DNA of 64,000 nucleotides from Plutella xylostella (taxonomy: Eukaryota; Arthropoda; Insecta; Lepidoptera; Plutellidae). Of this stretch, positions 35,208 through 46,743 are shown in pieces. The notes under the pieces were generated by a model. It searched no databases and had not been told where the DNA came from. It was given only the letters and a program-made list of their open reading frames with translations. How positions within the stretch are numbered: the first letter of the stretch is position 1; each line of letters opens with the position of its first letter. The translations under genes were made by a program, and so were the position numbers. The stretch is from assembly GCF_932276165.1 (NCBI RefSeq), contig NC_063999.1, positions 8,930,501 to 8,994,500 on the forward strand, written 5' to 3'.

Positions 35208-36837
35208 TAAGTACTAAGTAGGAGGTAGCCACCTTATAGAGTTTTCTACATCGTTTGATAGGGCATCAGTACTCTGAGTTTCCTGAAAAAGTCACACACG
35301 CAGTTCACAATCTTCCAAATTACGCAGAAATATCTTTAAACTTCATTGGATTACGTTATGTTATAACGTGACAGGTATCATCATAGCTGAAACAACACAC
35401 ACACCTTTCTAAGTATATGTATAGAAGTTGTGTATTAGATCTATGATGGAATGCTAATACAACTCTATGATGATTTAGTAGGACCATAGACAATACGTTT
35501 TTTTTATATGGTCGGTTTCATTTTCAAGTTTAGGTTTATTCAACTGAGAAACTAGGCCTAGGTCCTGTACATATATCTATCTATCAATCAATGTAAGTAT
35601 TTACTTATCTTTAAGAACGTACATGTAAACCCTAAGAAACAAACAGTAGATAGTGAACAACTGTAAATGGGTTCAAGTTCTAGTAAATTCTTGTATTTTT
35701 TACGGGTTTGGTCTAATTGGACCTTGTGAGTATGCACCTACTGTGCTTCATTATATTATTAGCTAACACTTTGTAGTTTGTACCTTGTCAAACTTTCAAG
35801 ACGAAAATGATTGAAATTATTGCATTTTTAAATGATGGCGAGGTACAAAAGTTCATTGTACATATGGTTCTTAGTGTTCTTCCCTTAATCTGATGCAAAA
35901 GAAACAAAATGTAACAGACGCTACGAAAACCAAGATTTGTTCCTATAATGGTGCAAGAAATTTACGTTTTTTCACATACTATGTGGCTAATGGAAACTAT
36001 CATGAAACTTTTGGCAGATAATGTATGCAGATGACATGAGAAAACGTAAACTTTTTTCGTTTTCATAAATAGCAAAACCCGTACTAGAGGGTCAGTATAA
36101 CAGGGCCTAAACTCGACTTCCGAAGTGTTTCCAACCCGTCGACGACGCGGGCCGAACTAATTTCTCGGAAGCCGGTGAGTCATACTGAATTCTCACACAA
36201 AACTTGACAACATAGTAAAAGTTACTATAGCAGGTAATCTGTTGTAGGAAAATGGTGTGAGGTCTTGGTACAATGGAATAACTTAGGATTGAGATTTGGT
36301 TTTATGTTTTACCGGAATTGGGCTTTTGTTTAGCGAGAGTGGTAAGGAATTTTGATGTTTTTTATGTAGGTACCTACTTAATAAGTAGAGGGAGATTCAT
36401 TTTTCAAATTTGATTATCATTAGGTAACGCAATAAGAAAATTTGGCACATGGCGTTACCATCTTAAACGCAATACACCGAAGTAGTTACTTCTGAATTAA
36501 ATCAATAAATAGAATACTTAATTGTAGATAGGTAGGTATCTCGTACCCATTCGTTTTTTTCTAACTAAGTACCTAAGTATCTATTATGGTTGCTGTTGGC
36601 TAAAATTTTCGCTATTACAGTAGCTTTCCCACTTCTGAACACTGTAGGTTTCTTGCCACGGTTTGTTTTTCCATTTATGAACCGACAAGTAAAGCGCGGT
36701 TGAACCAATTAGCATCCATACGTTTCGCTTCTCGGCTTCGGTTGGCTGTCTGAAATATGCAATTATAATTTCTTTACTCAATAGAACAGAAGGTGTACTT
36801 AATTACATGAAAAGATCTATTTTCTTTCTTCTTTTCA
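35208..36837. other. Intergenic DNA, no gene recognised
   Basis: No repeat ends, RNA gene or protein recognised. A 65-codon minus-strand frame at 36584-36781 has no recognisable similarity and is not called. Confidence 0.45.
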
Positions 36838-36845
36838 GGCAAAGC

Positions 36846-38712
36846 TAACGTGACCATACGTCCCGCTTTCGGCGGGACAGTCCCGCTTTCAAGCTGTCGG
36901 TCCCGCTGTCCCCCGCGAGGGTAAAAATGTCCCGCTTTCAACAGACCAAACGATAATTTAAATTACCTACATTTTGTAACTTCATCCCACATTTCCTTTC
37001 TTTCTTTTAATCACTTGAGACAACTATTTATCTTCTTATCACTTACTCACAGTAGTAATATGAGTCCGAGTTCCACCGAGACTCCGCGAGTAACTTCGTT
37101 CAGTGACGATCATTGACTCGATCTTGCTCTATCGTGTGCATAAATTTATCTCGCTCACCTAACGATTCCTAACAAAGAAGAAATGCGTGGGAGTGCATGT
37201 TTTCCAAAAAAGTCATCTGTATTCACTTTTATAAATTTGAAAATAAGATATAGATGCACTATTGATTAGAACTTAAAATTAAACTACTCAAATTATAAAA
37301 AAAATCAAAGTATGATGTTTAAAAAATTTGTAGCGTCTGGTATAAGAACACCCAACAATTCCGAATAACGTTTTTCCGAATTGGAATACCGAATATGTAC
37401 CTAATTTACAAAATATTGCAATAACGATTTTTTTAAAATATCAATTTATAAGAATCGAATAGATATAATAATCACGAAGGTTTGTTATTACGATTGTTAA
37501 ATACACGATCGTTAAAAAATACGATTACTTTAGTATATCCTTACTAATATTATAAATGCGAAAGTAACTGTGTCTGTCTGTCTGTATGTTACTCTTTCAC
37601 GCCAAAACTACTGAACGGATTTGAATGAAATTTGGTATACATACGGTCTAAACCCTAGGAAAAAACATAGGCTACTTTTTATCCCGGAATACCCACGGGA
37701 AGCGACTATTTAGGGCGAAGCGAAGCGCGCGGGAACAGCTAGTGAAAAATAAAATACAGATTTATTATAATCACGAAAATATCAAATCCGGACCGAAAAT
37801 ATGATAGGTAATTCGTGATTTTGTCAAAAATAAAATGAACGTTTCAAAAACTTTAGAACCAAGACCTAAAGATAGGTGCAACGACGATCAAAGCGAGGAG
37901 GATTGTGTTAGGTGCACATAGATATCGAAAAACAAAGCGGAGCGTTTCATTTTAAGAGAAAACTATTTGTAGTAGTTTGTTGTTAAGTTACACAACAAAG
38001 CAAAACAATTGCTCGGATTTTTACGGTGTTTACCTTTAAAAATCTTAGGACCTAAACCTAAAGATAGGTGCGACGACGAGCAAAGCGAGGAGGAGCGTTT
38101 AGGTGCACATAGATGTCGAAAAACAAAACAGAGCGCAGCGAAGCAAAAAAAAAGTTAAATTGTTAACTAAGTTACTATATTAAAACTTCGGGATTCGTTA
38201 TTTAAACCATTCGACATAATAAAAAATCGTACATTTAAAACATCGAAATATAACATTCGAAAAAAAATATTTGGTCATTTTAATAAATCTATTGTTTGGA
38301 ATTTTGTTTATCAACTTATCGTAATTTTCGTTATTCATAAACTTAAAATTTACTAGAACTATGAAATTCATAATTTAAAAAATCGTTATTTTCATATTCG
38401 TAATAAAGTTATTCGGATTTCTGTAGTGGACCCGTCTGGTATATTTACAAAAACATAGTAAGTACTTAGATATCCTTAGTATACTTACCAACTTTACAAG
38501 ATTATTAGATAAATATAAAAAATGGTCATTCACCATTCAATGCATCTCTTTCACATTTTACTTTTTCATCGTAGGGATTGAACTTTCAATTGATGCACAG
38601 AGCAAACTGAGCGAAAAGGTAAGAAGATAAGAAAGAAAGATAATTGTATCTTTGAGGGATATGAAATTCCAGAGGTGTCCCGCTTTGACAAAAAAAATAA
38701 ATGGTCACGTTA
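36846..38712. mobile_element. 1.87-kb non-autonomous hAT-type element
   Basis: Terminal inverted repeats TAACGTGACCAT at both ends, with an 8-bp target duplication GGCAAAGC (36838-36845, 38713-38720), as for hAT. Subterminal GTCCCGCTTTC repeats lie at the left (several) and one lies at the right. No transposase frame. A Helitron copy (37538-37742) is nested inside, and a block is tandemly repeated (near 37850-37945 and 38045-38140: CCTAAAGATAGGTGC...AGCGAGGAGGA). Confidence 0.85.
37538..37742 (+). mobile_element. Lep1-type Helitron, copy 2, nested in the hAT-type element
   Basis: Starts TCCTTACTAATATTATAAATG and ends GGGAACAGCTAG, between A and T. The (CTGT)n is shorter than in copy 1 (CTGTCTGTCTGTATG). 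It is younger than the hAT-type element that contains it. Confidence 0.88.
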
Positions 38713-38720
38713 GGCAAAGC

Positions 38721-39591
38721 ACACCTAATTTCAGAGCTTGAGTTATGAAAATAATATGAAAAAAAAACAATGTACCAGCAGTACCAGTGAAGAACCCGCC
38801 TTTATTACCTAGGAACTATAAATAAACTAAGTACTTATTAATTATAGCATTCACCTTGAAATCTCAATCTTAGGATTCATTATTTATTATACCTAACTCA
38901 TACCTCGAGTATACCTCCCTACCTAGGTACCTAGATAGGTACTTACACAGTACCTCTACTTGTTTTGATCAGTTTGTGATTAAGTCCTAGGTAATTTAGT
39001 AGGTATGAATGTAGGTATGGTTTAGGTATGAAAAGGGAAAAGGTATAAGTATAAAATTTACTAACTTATGTTAGTAATTTATTATACCTGTCTGTAGCAT
39101 AAATACAAAAAAAATTGCACCAGTAGCTCCGAAATTCACGAAAGGTAAGTATGGAGGAAAACCACATGTGTAGGAAAAAATATCTACAATACAAAATACC
39201 AAGCTCTGCCCTCAGTAATAATATTCAGGTCAAGGCGTAAGACAAGCCCATGTACGATGCTGGTAAATTCAAGAGTTCATCTACCAAGCCATTTAGTAGC
39301 AAATAGTGAACTTTTCAACTTGCCGGTGTATGTCTGTGGGATCTTGATGTCTGGTTATTATGTAACTTTCAAGGGTATGATAGGTTTCCGTAATATATAT
39401 TTGATGATTACAAATACATACTTACTAAGAAATACATTATTATAAACTGTTTAATTTGATGATTTTGGGCAAACTATGCAAAGCAGTAGAGCTTAAGTAG
39501 GTATGTAAGTATGTTTATTTATTTTGTATTAAAATACATATTAGAAACTCAAACATAAACTTGGTTAGGTATGCATTACTTTTTCAATGCA
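38721..39591. other. Intergenic DNA, no gene recognised
   Basis: Dense TAGGTA/ACCTACCT low complexity around 38890-39050. No coding or RNA signal recognised. Confidence 0.5.
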
Positions 39592-39596
39592 TGGAC

Positions 39597-40338
39597 TGTT
39601 GACGACGAATGCTGAAAAATATACGCACCGCGGTAAACAATGCCAAAAAACGGCCATGTTTATTCTGCGCTAAGCAGATAGCGCTTGCGTGACCAATTCC
39701 GCCTGGGTCTTATTTTTTGTGAAAATTTGATTGTCTTATTTACCTTTTTTCTGTTTAAAATCATGATGATTATGTTTATTTTGTTTATGTACATAAGTTA
39801 TTAACTAGTTTTAAGTTCAATAAAGAGATATTGATGATTGTGCATCGTTAGAAATCACTTAGTAAAATGTAAGGAAAATTGTTATAACTTTTTAGTTTAT
39901 GTACCTAGAGTAGGTGTGTTTTATTTCCCCGCTAGATTATTTAGTAATTAAGTTGATTAAAACGTTAAAATGTACATAGGTTAAGTCTTTATAATAAATA
40001 AATGCGTTTGAAACAGTAAAGGGAAGCAAAAGAGGGCAATAAAAAATGCGTAAAAAGCGAGGTTCGTCTGTGCGGCATAGCTTCGAGGTAGCTAAGCAAC
40101 CATTTCGCTAGGTTGAATTCGTACTACGCCAGCCGAACAGAGGAACAATAAGAAGACTAGAAGAAGCCTGAAAACACTTCTGCCTCCCTTTCTGCTCACT
40201 TTTCAAGAAAGAAACTGGAGTTTTACTTCTGCCCCGGTCACCTGCCTAAGCCTAGGTATTCAACAACCTTAGAAGCAAGTTCAAGTGGATTACGGCCATC
40301 GGTTATCTTCGTTTTGCAACTGTAAGCAATCCGCTACA
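39597..40338 (+). repeat. 5' LTR of the BEL/Pao element
   Basis: 742 bp, TGTTGACGACG...ATCCGCTACA. It contains AATAAA signals (for example near 39820 and 39992). Same length as the 3' copy and no difference seen. Confidence 0.94.
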
Positions 40339-40722
40339 GTTCATGGTCCTTCGAGTGCCGGATTCTGCAACCAAGAAGCTTCATCGAAGAGGAGGAGACC
40401 AGCCGCTGAAGAGGAGGAGAATCAAACCTATAAGCGATTACTGGGAGTAATACGCTGTGAAGAGGACGATTCGAAGCCTACGCTGATGCGATTACGTTGC
40501 CACTCTATCGGCTCGTATATTGCTAAGCGTCCCACAGAAGAGGCGGAGTGTTCGAGAAACTACGCGCTCAGCGCGGTTGCATTACGTGACACCTTGACGT
40601 TGCGTATTTGCAATTAACGCTTTTGAAGCGGTGCGGTCGATCGAAGTAGACTGCCTTCGCCTTGTACGTGAGAAAATCGCCGAGGGACATCAAGTGGAGC
40701 CCACATCAAGCAGAACGGTGAC

Positions 40723-42393
40723 ATGATGAACACACGAGCAAAGACCAGTCGGAACACGACCCCCACCGCTGAAGGGAGAGCCGTCGAAACTCGCGAGAGA
40801 GAAGGCACAACGAACAACTCGCCGGCAGAGTCAGCATCGACAGCAACAACCGACGCCACCAGATCCACGGAGGTCACCGGCACCACGGGCACGTCCGGCA
40901 CCACGGGCACGTCCGGCACCACGGGCACGTCCGGCACCACGGGCACGTCCGGCACCACGGGCACGTCCGGCACCACGGGCACGTCCGGCACCACGGGCAC
41001 GTCCGGTACCACGGGCACGTCCGGGGCAACGGGAACCTCAAGAACGTCAAGAAACTCAGCCAAGTCGACTGCCAAACTCGACGAGCCGGCCAGCAAGCAA
41101 AGTACCAGCAACAAGCCAATGGAGAGAGAGATGACTGCACCGACCCATCACGAGAAGAGGGCCGGGTCAGAGCACACTGTGGTACCTCGAAGGAGGCCAA
41201 CGTCGCACGCCTCGACATCGAAGACAATAAGAAGAAGGAAGGAAATCGAACAGATGATCGAGATCAAGCGACAAGAAGCGAAGAAGGCGCAAGCTGAACA
41301 GGAGCTAGCCAAGATGAGGCTGGAGCTGATTCACCTGGAATCCGAGACAGATCTGAGCGACCTGGAGGAGGACAACGACGAGCCTCATGGCCAGGCCGGA
41401 CGATCGAGCCATATTGACAAATGGGTCGAGGAATCAACAGCGAAGCGCTTCACTTCACTTCCAACATCACACGTGGAAGCTCACACATCGGCAAGACGAC
41501 ACGAGGGGGAGCGACTGGAGTACGGAAGATACTGTGAACAGGCACCCCACATGTCAGAACCGCCACGTCTCTACAACGGCAAACTTACGGCGCCGCACAC
41601 ACGCGCCACCCCATATGATGGACAAGTTCATCATCATCATCAGCCGCCGCCGATCGCACCCCGGTACATGAGTGAGCTGCATACATTCACCGGGGAGCCG
41701 AGCGACTGGATCGCATTCAGAGCGACATACAGAGATACAGAGATGTACTTCAGCGAGATCGAGAACATCGCGAGGCTCAGAAAAGCCATACAAGGAAAAG
41801 CTAAAGAAGCAGTACGTTCGATGTTATTCAACGATACAAATCCGAAGCTTATCATCGACACATTACAACGAAGATTCGGTCAACCACTACGACTGATAAG
41901 AAGCGAACTAGAAATCATCGAGAAAATGAAGCCGCTGTCTGACGACGCTCACAACCTCGCTCACTTCGCCGGAGTCGTAGCCAACGTGGTGAACACCATT
42001 CAACTTACGAAGCGCACACACATGCTACACTCTGAAGACATATATGAGAAGATATTATCGAAGATGAGCATCATGATCAGATTCAAGTGGTTTGAATATA
42101 AAGCCGCAGAAGAAGCACGAGAATGGCCAGTATTACTCGCGCTCACGTCTTTCCTGAACCGGACCGCCGATCAATTCGAAGCCTGCGAGTTCGAGAGCCG
42201 ACCATACATCAAGAAGGAGAGAGAACCACTGCGCAACCGTATGAAGAACAAAGTGCACATGACAAGAGCGGACAACTATGAAGAAGAAATAAGCGACAGC
42301 AGTGCCGAGTCCGAGAACGAGTCGATCATCGACGACGATGAAGAATACCACCAAGTTATGTTGACCTCTCGGAAGGACAATCAAGAGTGCTAA
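40723..42393 (+). CDS. BEL/Pao Gag (556 aa), ending at an in-frame TAA
   Basis: A low-complexity N-terminus has eight perfect GTTGTS hexapeptides plus one variant. A charged coiled-coil segment follows (EIEQMIEIKRQEAKKAQ region, about residues 175-205). The BEL/Pao-type capsid region comes next (HTFTGEPSDWIAF, then FNDTNPKLIIDTLQRRFG). The frame ends E-C-stop at the first cysteine of what would be the zinc knuckle. The pol frame continues in the same phase after the stop. Start chosen at the first of two adjacent ATGs. Confidence 0.88.
   Translation: MMNTRAKTSRNTTPTAEGRAVETREREGTTNNSPAESASTATTDATRSTEVTGTTGTSGTTGTSGTTGTSGTTGTSGTTGTSGTTGTSGTTGTSGTTGTSGATGTSRTSRNSAKSTAKLDEPASKQSTSNKPMEREMTAPTHHEKRAGSEHTVVPRRRPTSHASTSKTIRRRKEIEQMIEIKRQEAKKAQAEQELAKMRLELIHLESETDLSDLEEDNDEPHGQAGRSSHIDKWVEESTAKRFTSLPTSHVEAHTSARRHEGERLEYGRYCEQAPHMSEPPRLYNGKLTAPHTRATPYDGQVHHHHQPPPIAPRYMSELHTFTGEPSDWIAFRATYRDTEMYFSEIENIARLRKAIQGKAKEAVRSMLFNDTNPKLIIDTLQRRFGQPLRLIRSELEIIEKMKPLSDDAHNLAHFAGVVANVVNTIQLTKRTHMLHSEDIYEKILSKMSIMIRFKWFEYKAAEEAREWPVLLALTSFLNRTADQFEACEFESRPYIKKEREPLRNRMKNKVHMTRADNYEEEISDSSAESENESIIDDDEEYHQVMLTSRKDNQEC
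40879..41040 (+). repeat. 18-bp tandem repeat inside BEL/Pao gag
   Basis: Eight copies of GGCACCACGGGCACGTCC (the last with one change) plus a ninth diverged copy, encoding GTTGTS repeats. Near-identity at synonymous sites points to recent expansion. It also opens a long antisense frame with no meaning of its own. Confidence 0.9.
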
Positions 42394-45300
42394 GCCTGCA
42401 GTGACAAACACGCTCTGAAATCATGCAAGAAGTTTATGAAGCTACCACTGGAAGAAAAATGGGAGGTTGCCAAGAAGGCATACGTGTGTTTTCGATGCCT
42501 GAGCTCCACACACCGGGGTTTCAACTGCCGCGCGAAACCATGTGGAAAAAACGGGTGCAGAGGATCACATCACAGGCTCCTCCACCGAGACAAGGAAGGC
42601 GAGAAGGAGTCGGCCGAGCCTAAAGACACACAACCCACGAATACACCACAGCAAGCTAAAGACAAGCAGACGCACTCAGTGAACACCCTGTGCACCATGA
42701 AAGGATACCTGAAGATAGTGCCGCTGAAGTTATACGGCCCGAAGAATACTACTGAAGTCTACGCCCTGCTGGATGAAGGAGCCACCATCACACTCATAGA
42801 GGAAGAAGTGGCCGACTGCATCGGAGCCACCGGTCCAAAGGAAGGTCTATGCATAGAAGGCATCGGCGGACATCGAATGAACGAGCCCGACTCAAGGCGG
42901 CTGAAACTGAAGATTCAAGGAAGATACGCACGAAACATTGAAAAAATGAATGCCTACACGATTTCGAAGCTGAGCATTTCGTCACAAATGGTGCCACACA
43001 CACTAATAGAAGACTGTCCGCACCTATCCGACATCGCCGACGTGATTACCTACGACAACGTGCGGCCGAGAATAGTGATTGGACAAGACAACTGGCATCT
43101 AATCATATCACAAGACGTGAAATCCGGAGACCGAAACAAACCTGTAGCCTCACTCACAAGACTAGGCTGGACACTACACGGTTGTGCAACATTCAGCACA
43201 AGACCAGTGATAGCCGTGAACCACATACGAACCACTCGCGAAGACAAGATGGACGAGCTAATCAAACATCACTTCAGCATCGAGTCTCTGGGCGTAACTC
43301 CCAAAACGCCTTCAAATGACCCCGAGAAGAAAGCCAACGAGATACTGGAAGCAACATGCCGACGACTACCCGAAGGCCGACTCGAAGCAGGTCTATTATG
43401 GAGAACTCCGAATGAAACTATGCCAAACAACCGCGAAAATGCAATGAAGCGACTAATCGGTATAGAAAAACGACTGAAGAAAGATGAAAAGCTGAAATGC
43501 GAGTATGAGAAGCAAATAAGAAACTTACTCGACAGTGACTACGCTGAACCAGTACCTGGACCGTCTACATCATCGAGAACCTGGTACTTACCTCATTTTG
43601 CCGTCGTGCATCCCCAGAAAGGGAAGGTTCGCCTGGTGTTCGACGCAGCCGCAAGAAGTGGCGGAAAATGTCTAAATGACGCGCTACTGACTGGACCCGA
43701 CCTACTCCAATCATTATTCGGAGTACTACTGCGATTCAGAGAGGGACCGATAGCAGTCGTGAGTGACATCAAGGAAATGTTCCTCCGCATTCAAGTGTGC
43801 GAGCAAGACAGAGATAGTCTCAGATTCCTGTGGAGAGAAAAGGACAGCGAGAAGCCGAAAGAATATCGAATGAAATCACTCATATTCGGCGCAGCATCGT
43901 CACCGTGCACCGCAATATATGCAAAAAATCGCAACGCAGCCGACTTCAAAGAAAAATACCCAGAGGCGGTACAAGCCATAGAACGCAACCACTACATGGA
44001 CGACTACCTACAAAGTTTTCAGTCTGAAGAAACCGCGAAAAGTGTCATCTCAGAAGTCGACTACATACACAAACAAGGCGGATTTCTACTCAGAGGATGG
44101 GCTAGCAACAGGCCACAAATATTAGAACAGTTCCCCGAAGACGTGCGAAACAACGGTTCTATCGACCTGGGAAAAGATAGCGAACAAGTCGAGAAAACAC
44201 TGGGACTCCGATGGAACGTGTCTTCAGATCAACTCAACTTCACGCTGAACCTGCGAAACACACCGTCTGACGCCATAGAGGGCACGAGACCGCCAACGAA
44301 ACGCGAGGCAACAAGCGCAGTAATGTCCGTGTTCGACCCGCTCGGGCTGGCCTCGCCGATAACTGTACAAGGAAGAGCTATGCTGCAAGATGTATGCCGC
44401 ACGGGCATCGGATGGGACGAGCCTCTGAAAGAAAATGAAGAACGAAAATGGAAAACGTGGCTGCAAGACCTGAAAAAGCTACAAGACCTGAATATACCTA
44501 GATGCACTACAACGAAACTAACTGAAGGCGAAATTCACGTATTCTGCGACGCGAGTGAAAAGGCATATGCAACAGCAATATACTGGCGAGCAATACACCC
44601 CGATGGTCACGTCGAAGTAAAGCTGTTGTCAGGAAAGTCACGGGTGGCACCACTCAAGCCCGTGTCTATCCCACGCTTAGAACTGCAAGCTGCACTACTG
44701 GGCTGCCGCCTAGCCGCCACAGTAACAAAGGAAACGGACTTAACAATAAACAAGTCTACCTACTGGACCGACTCGAGAACTGTCCTCGCATGGATAAAGT
44801 CGGACCCGAGAACATTCAAGCCCTTCGTCGCACACCGACTAGCCGAAATTGAAGATCACACGAAGCCAACTCAGTGGAGATGGATACCTACTGCTCAGAA
44901 TGTCGCAGACGACGCTACACGAAACGCGCCCTCTCACTTCGACATACAACACAGATGGTTCACAGGCCCACCGTTCCTCTACTGTGATGAATCAGAATGG
45001 CCAGAAGACAAGAGCTCTCCCAACATACCAACTACCGGTGAAGAAAAACCAAACTGCGCCCTGCACGTCATCAACACTGAAGAACAGCTCATCAAACCTG
45101 AAAAGTTTTCAAAATTCACGCGACTGCTACGAGCGACCGCCCGCGTGTTTCAAGCCGTCGACATATTCAAGAAACTAATTAAATCAAGAAAAAATCAAAT
45201 TCAAGTAACTAAGAAAATTACACAAGATACCACTTGGCGTATCAAGAAGACTGCCAAAACCATCCCGCGCAAAATTGTTCCTACTCAACAACGGAGCACA

Positions 45301-46731
45301 ATAAATTACGTGATACTTACGCAAGAATACCTAAACAAAGCTGAAAAATACCTAATCCGCAAGATACAAGACGACTGCTTCAAGAGCGAAAAACATCACC
45401 TGAAAAATAACACCAAAATACCTAAAAGCTCAAAACTGAAAAACCTGACGCTCACGCTGAAAACTGAAGACGACATAATATACCTATCAACGAGAGTCGG
45501 CGCCGCTCCATACCTACCTCACGACTACAAGAACCCCGCCGTGCTCGATGGAAGTCACTACGTCACGCTCCTACTCATCGAAGAGAAACACCGACAACTT
45601 CACCATGGCAACCATCAAACAGTCATGAATGAGATAAGACAACGATACTACGTGACGAAATTACGTAACTCCGTGAAGAAGATAACAAGAGAATGCCTAA
45701 CGTGCAAAATACGCCGACAGAAACCACAGAGTGCTCCCCTGGGCGACCTACCTAAAGAAAGACTGAATAGGTATCAACGGCCCTTCACATGTACCGCCGT
45801 GGACTACTTTGGCCCAATGACTGTGACAGTTGGAAGACGTCATGAAAAACGCTGGGGTGCATTATTCACATGCCTGACTACGCGCGCAATCCATCTAGAG
45901 TTGGCCAACTCACTCTCAACCGACTCTATGATACTGGCGCTGAGGCGAATGGCTGCCCGCAGATCGACCCCTGCAACAATATACAGCGACAACGGAACTA
46001 ACTTTGTGGGTGCGAACAAAGAACTTCAAGAACAGCTGAAAAGTCTATCACAAACAGACTTAGTACGAGAAACTGAAAACTACGGAATCACGTGGAAATT
46101 CATCCCTCCCGGGGCCCCACACATGGGCGGAGCCTGGGAACGCCTCGTACGCTCCGTGAAGACAGCACTAGCAGCAACTCTGAATGAAAGATCGCCCAAA
46201 GAAGAGGTGCTTCACACACTACTCCTGGAAGTCGAACATGTGGTAAACTCAAGGCCACTCACTGAAATAAGTCTAGACCCAGACGCAGAGGAAGCACTAA
46301 CACCTAACCACTTTCTGATTGGAAAATCATGTGGTCTGCCGACACTGGGAACATTTCACAATAGTTCTCTTGTTGGTACTGCGACGTGGAAGACCTGCCA
46401 ACTCCTAGCAGATCACTTCTGGGCACGATGGACGAAGGAGTACCTACCTACACTGCTGCCACGCCGCCACCCAGGCCGACCTTACACTAACCCAAAGGTC
46501 GGTGACATCGTACTAATCGTGGACTCTTCACTACCACGTGGTACGTGGCCTAAAGGCGAGATCGTCGCGACACGCCCTGGACCAGACGGCACAGTAAGAA
46601 TCGTCGACGTGAGAACCAAGCACGGCATCCTGCGAAGACCTGCAACGAGGCTGATCATCCTGACGACCACAGCACCACCCGATATGACTTCAGCATCCTG
46701 CCGCCAGAACCTGCAACCGGTTACTACGTAA
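42394..46731 (+). CDS. BEL/Pao Pol region (zinc knuckle remainder, protease, RT, RNase H, integrase)
   Basis: Same frame as Gag, directly after the TAA; an internal ATG exists at 42436. In order: second zinc-knuckle region (CFRCLSSTHRGFNC); protease with LLDEGATITL (D-E-G in place of D-S/T-G, about 42773); reverse transcriptase with YMDD (about 43994); RNase H (VFCDASEKAYA, about 44541); integrase zinc region (HHGNH...CLTCKIRR); and the catalytic D, D, E in AVDYFG (45795), SDNGTNF (45985) and GGAWERL (46131). The C-terminal BEL/Pao domain with WPKGEI follows. All catalytic residues of RT and integrase are present. It can be made only if the stop is read through or bypassed. Confidence 0.9.
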   Translation, partial: ACSDKHALKSCKKFMKLPLEEKWEVAKKAYVCFRCLSSTHRGFNCRAKPCGKNGCRGSHHRLLHRDKEGEKESAEPKDTQPTNTPQQAKDKQTHSVNTLCTMKGYLKIVPLKLYGPKNTTEVYALLDEGATITLIEEEVADCIGATGPKEGLCIEGIGGHRMNEPDSRRLKLKIQGRYARNIEKMNAYTISKLSISSQMVPHTLIEDCPHLSDIADVITYDNVRPRIVIGQDNWHLIISQDVKSGDRNKPVASLTRLGWTLHGCATFSTRPVIAVNHIRTTREDKMDELIKHHFSIESLGVTPKTPSNDPEKKANEILEATCRRLPEGRLEAGLLWRTPNETMPNNRENAMKRLIGIEKRLKKDEKLKCEYEKQIRNLLDSDYAEPVPGPSTSSRTWYLPHFAVVHPQKGKVRLVFDAAARSGGKCLNDALLTGPDLLQSLFGVLLRFREGPIAVVSDIKEMFLRIQVCEQDRDSLRFLWREKDSEKPKEYRMKSLIFGAASSPCTAIYAKNRNAADFKEKYPEAVQAIERNHYMDDYLQSFQSEETAKSVISEVDYIHKQGGFLLRGWASNRPQILEQFPEDVRNNGSIDLGKDSEQVEKTLGLRWNVSSDQLNFTLNLRNTPSDAIEGTRPPTKREATSAVMSVFDPLGLASPITVQGRAMLQDVCRTGIGWDEPLKENEERKWKTWLQDLKKLQDLNIPRCTTTKLTEGEIHVFCDASEKAYATAIYWRAIHPDGHVEVKLLSGKSRVAPLKPVSIPRLELQAALLGCRLAATVTKETDLTINKSTYWTDSRTVLAWIKSDPRTFKPFVAHRLAEIEDHTKPTQWRWIPTAQNVADDATRNAPSHFDIQHRWFTGPPFLYCDESEWPEDKSSPNIPTTGEEKPNCALHVINTEEQLIKPEKFSKFTRLLRATARVFQAVDIFKKLIKSRKNQIQVTKKITQDTTWRIKKTAKTIPRKIVPTQQRSTINYVILTQEYLNKAEKYLIRKIQDDCFKSEKHHLKNNTKIPKSSKLKNLTLTLKTEDDIIYLSTRVGAAPYLPHDYKNPAVLDGSHYVTLLLIEEKHRQLHHGNHQTVMNEIRQRYYVTKLRNSVKKITRECLTCKIRRQKPQSAPLGDLPKERLNRYQRPFTCTAVDYFGPMTVTVGRRHEKRWGALFTCLTTRAIHLELANSLSTDSMILALRRMAARRSTPATIYSDNGTNFVGANKELQEQLKSLSQTDLVRETENYGITWKFIPPGAPHMGGAWERLVRSVKTALAATLNERSPKEEVLHTLLLEVEHVVNSRPLTEISLDPDAEEALTPNHFLIGKSCGLPTLGTFHNSSLVGTATWKTCQLLADHFWARWTKEYLPTLLPRRHPGRPYTNPKVGDIVLIVDSSLPRGTWPKGEIVATRPGPDGTVRIVDVRTKHGILRRPATRLIILTTTAPPDMTSASCRQNLQPVTT

Positions 46732-46743
46732 CGAGGGGGAGAC

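Noticed and set aside
36584..36781. 65-codon minus-strand frame
   Set aside because: Short, isolated, no recognised domain and no splice context.
40285..40617. 110-codon frame across the BEL 5' LTR and leader
   Set aside because: Starts inside the LTR and spans the primer site; no recognised domain, most likely chance.
40614..41227. Antisense frames with VPDVPV or CPWCRT repeats
   Set aside because: Created by the 18-bp repeat of the gag frame on the other strand; no independent support.
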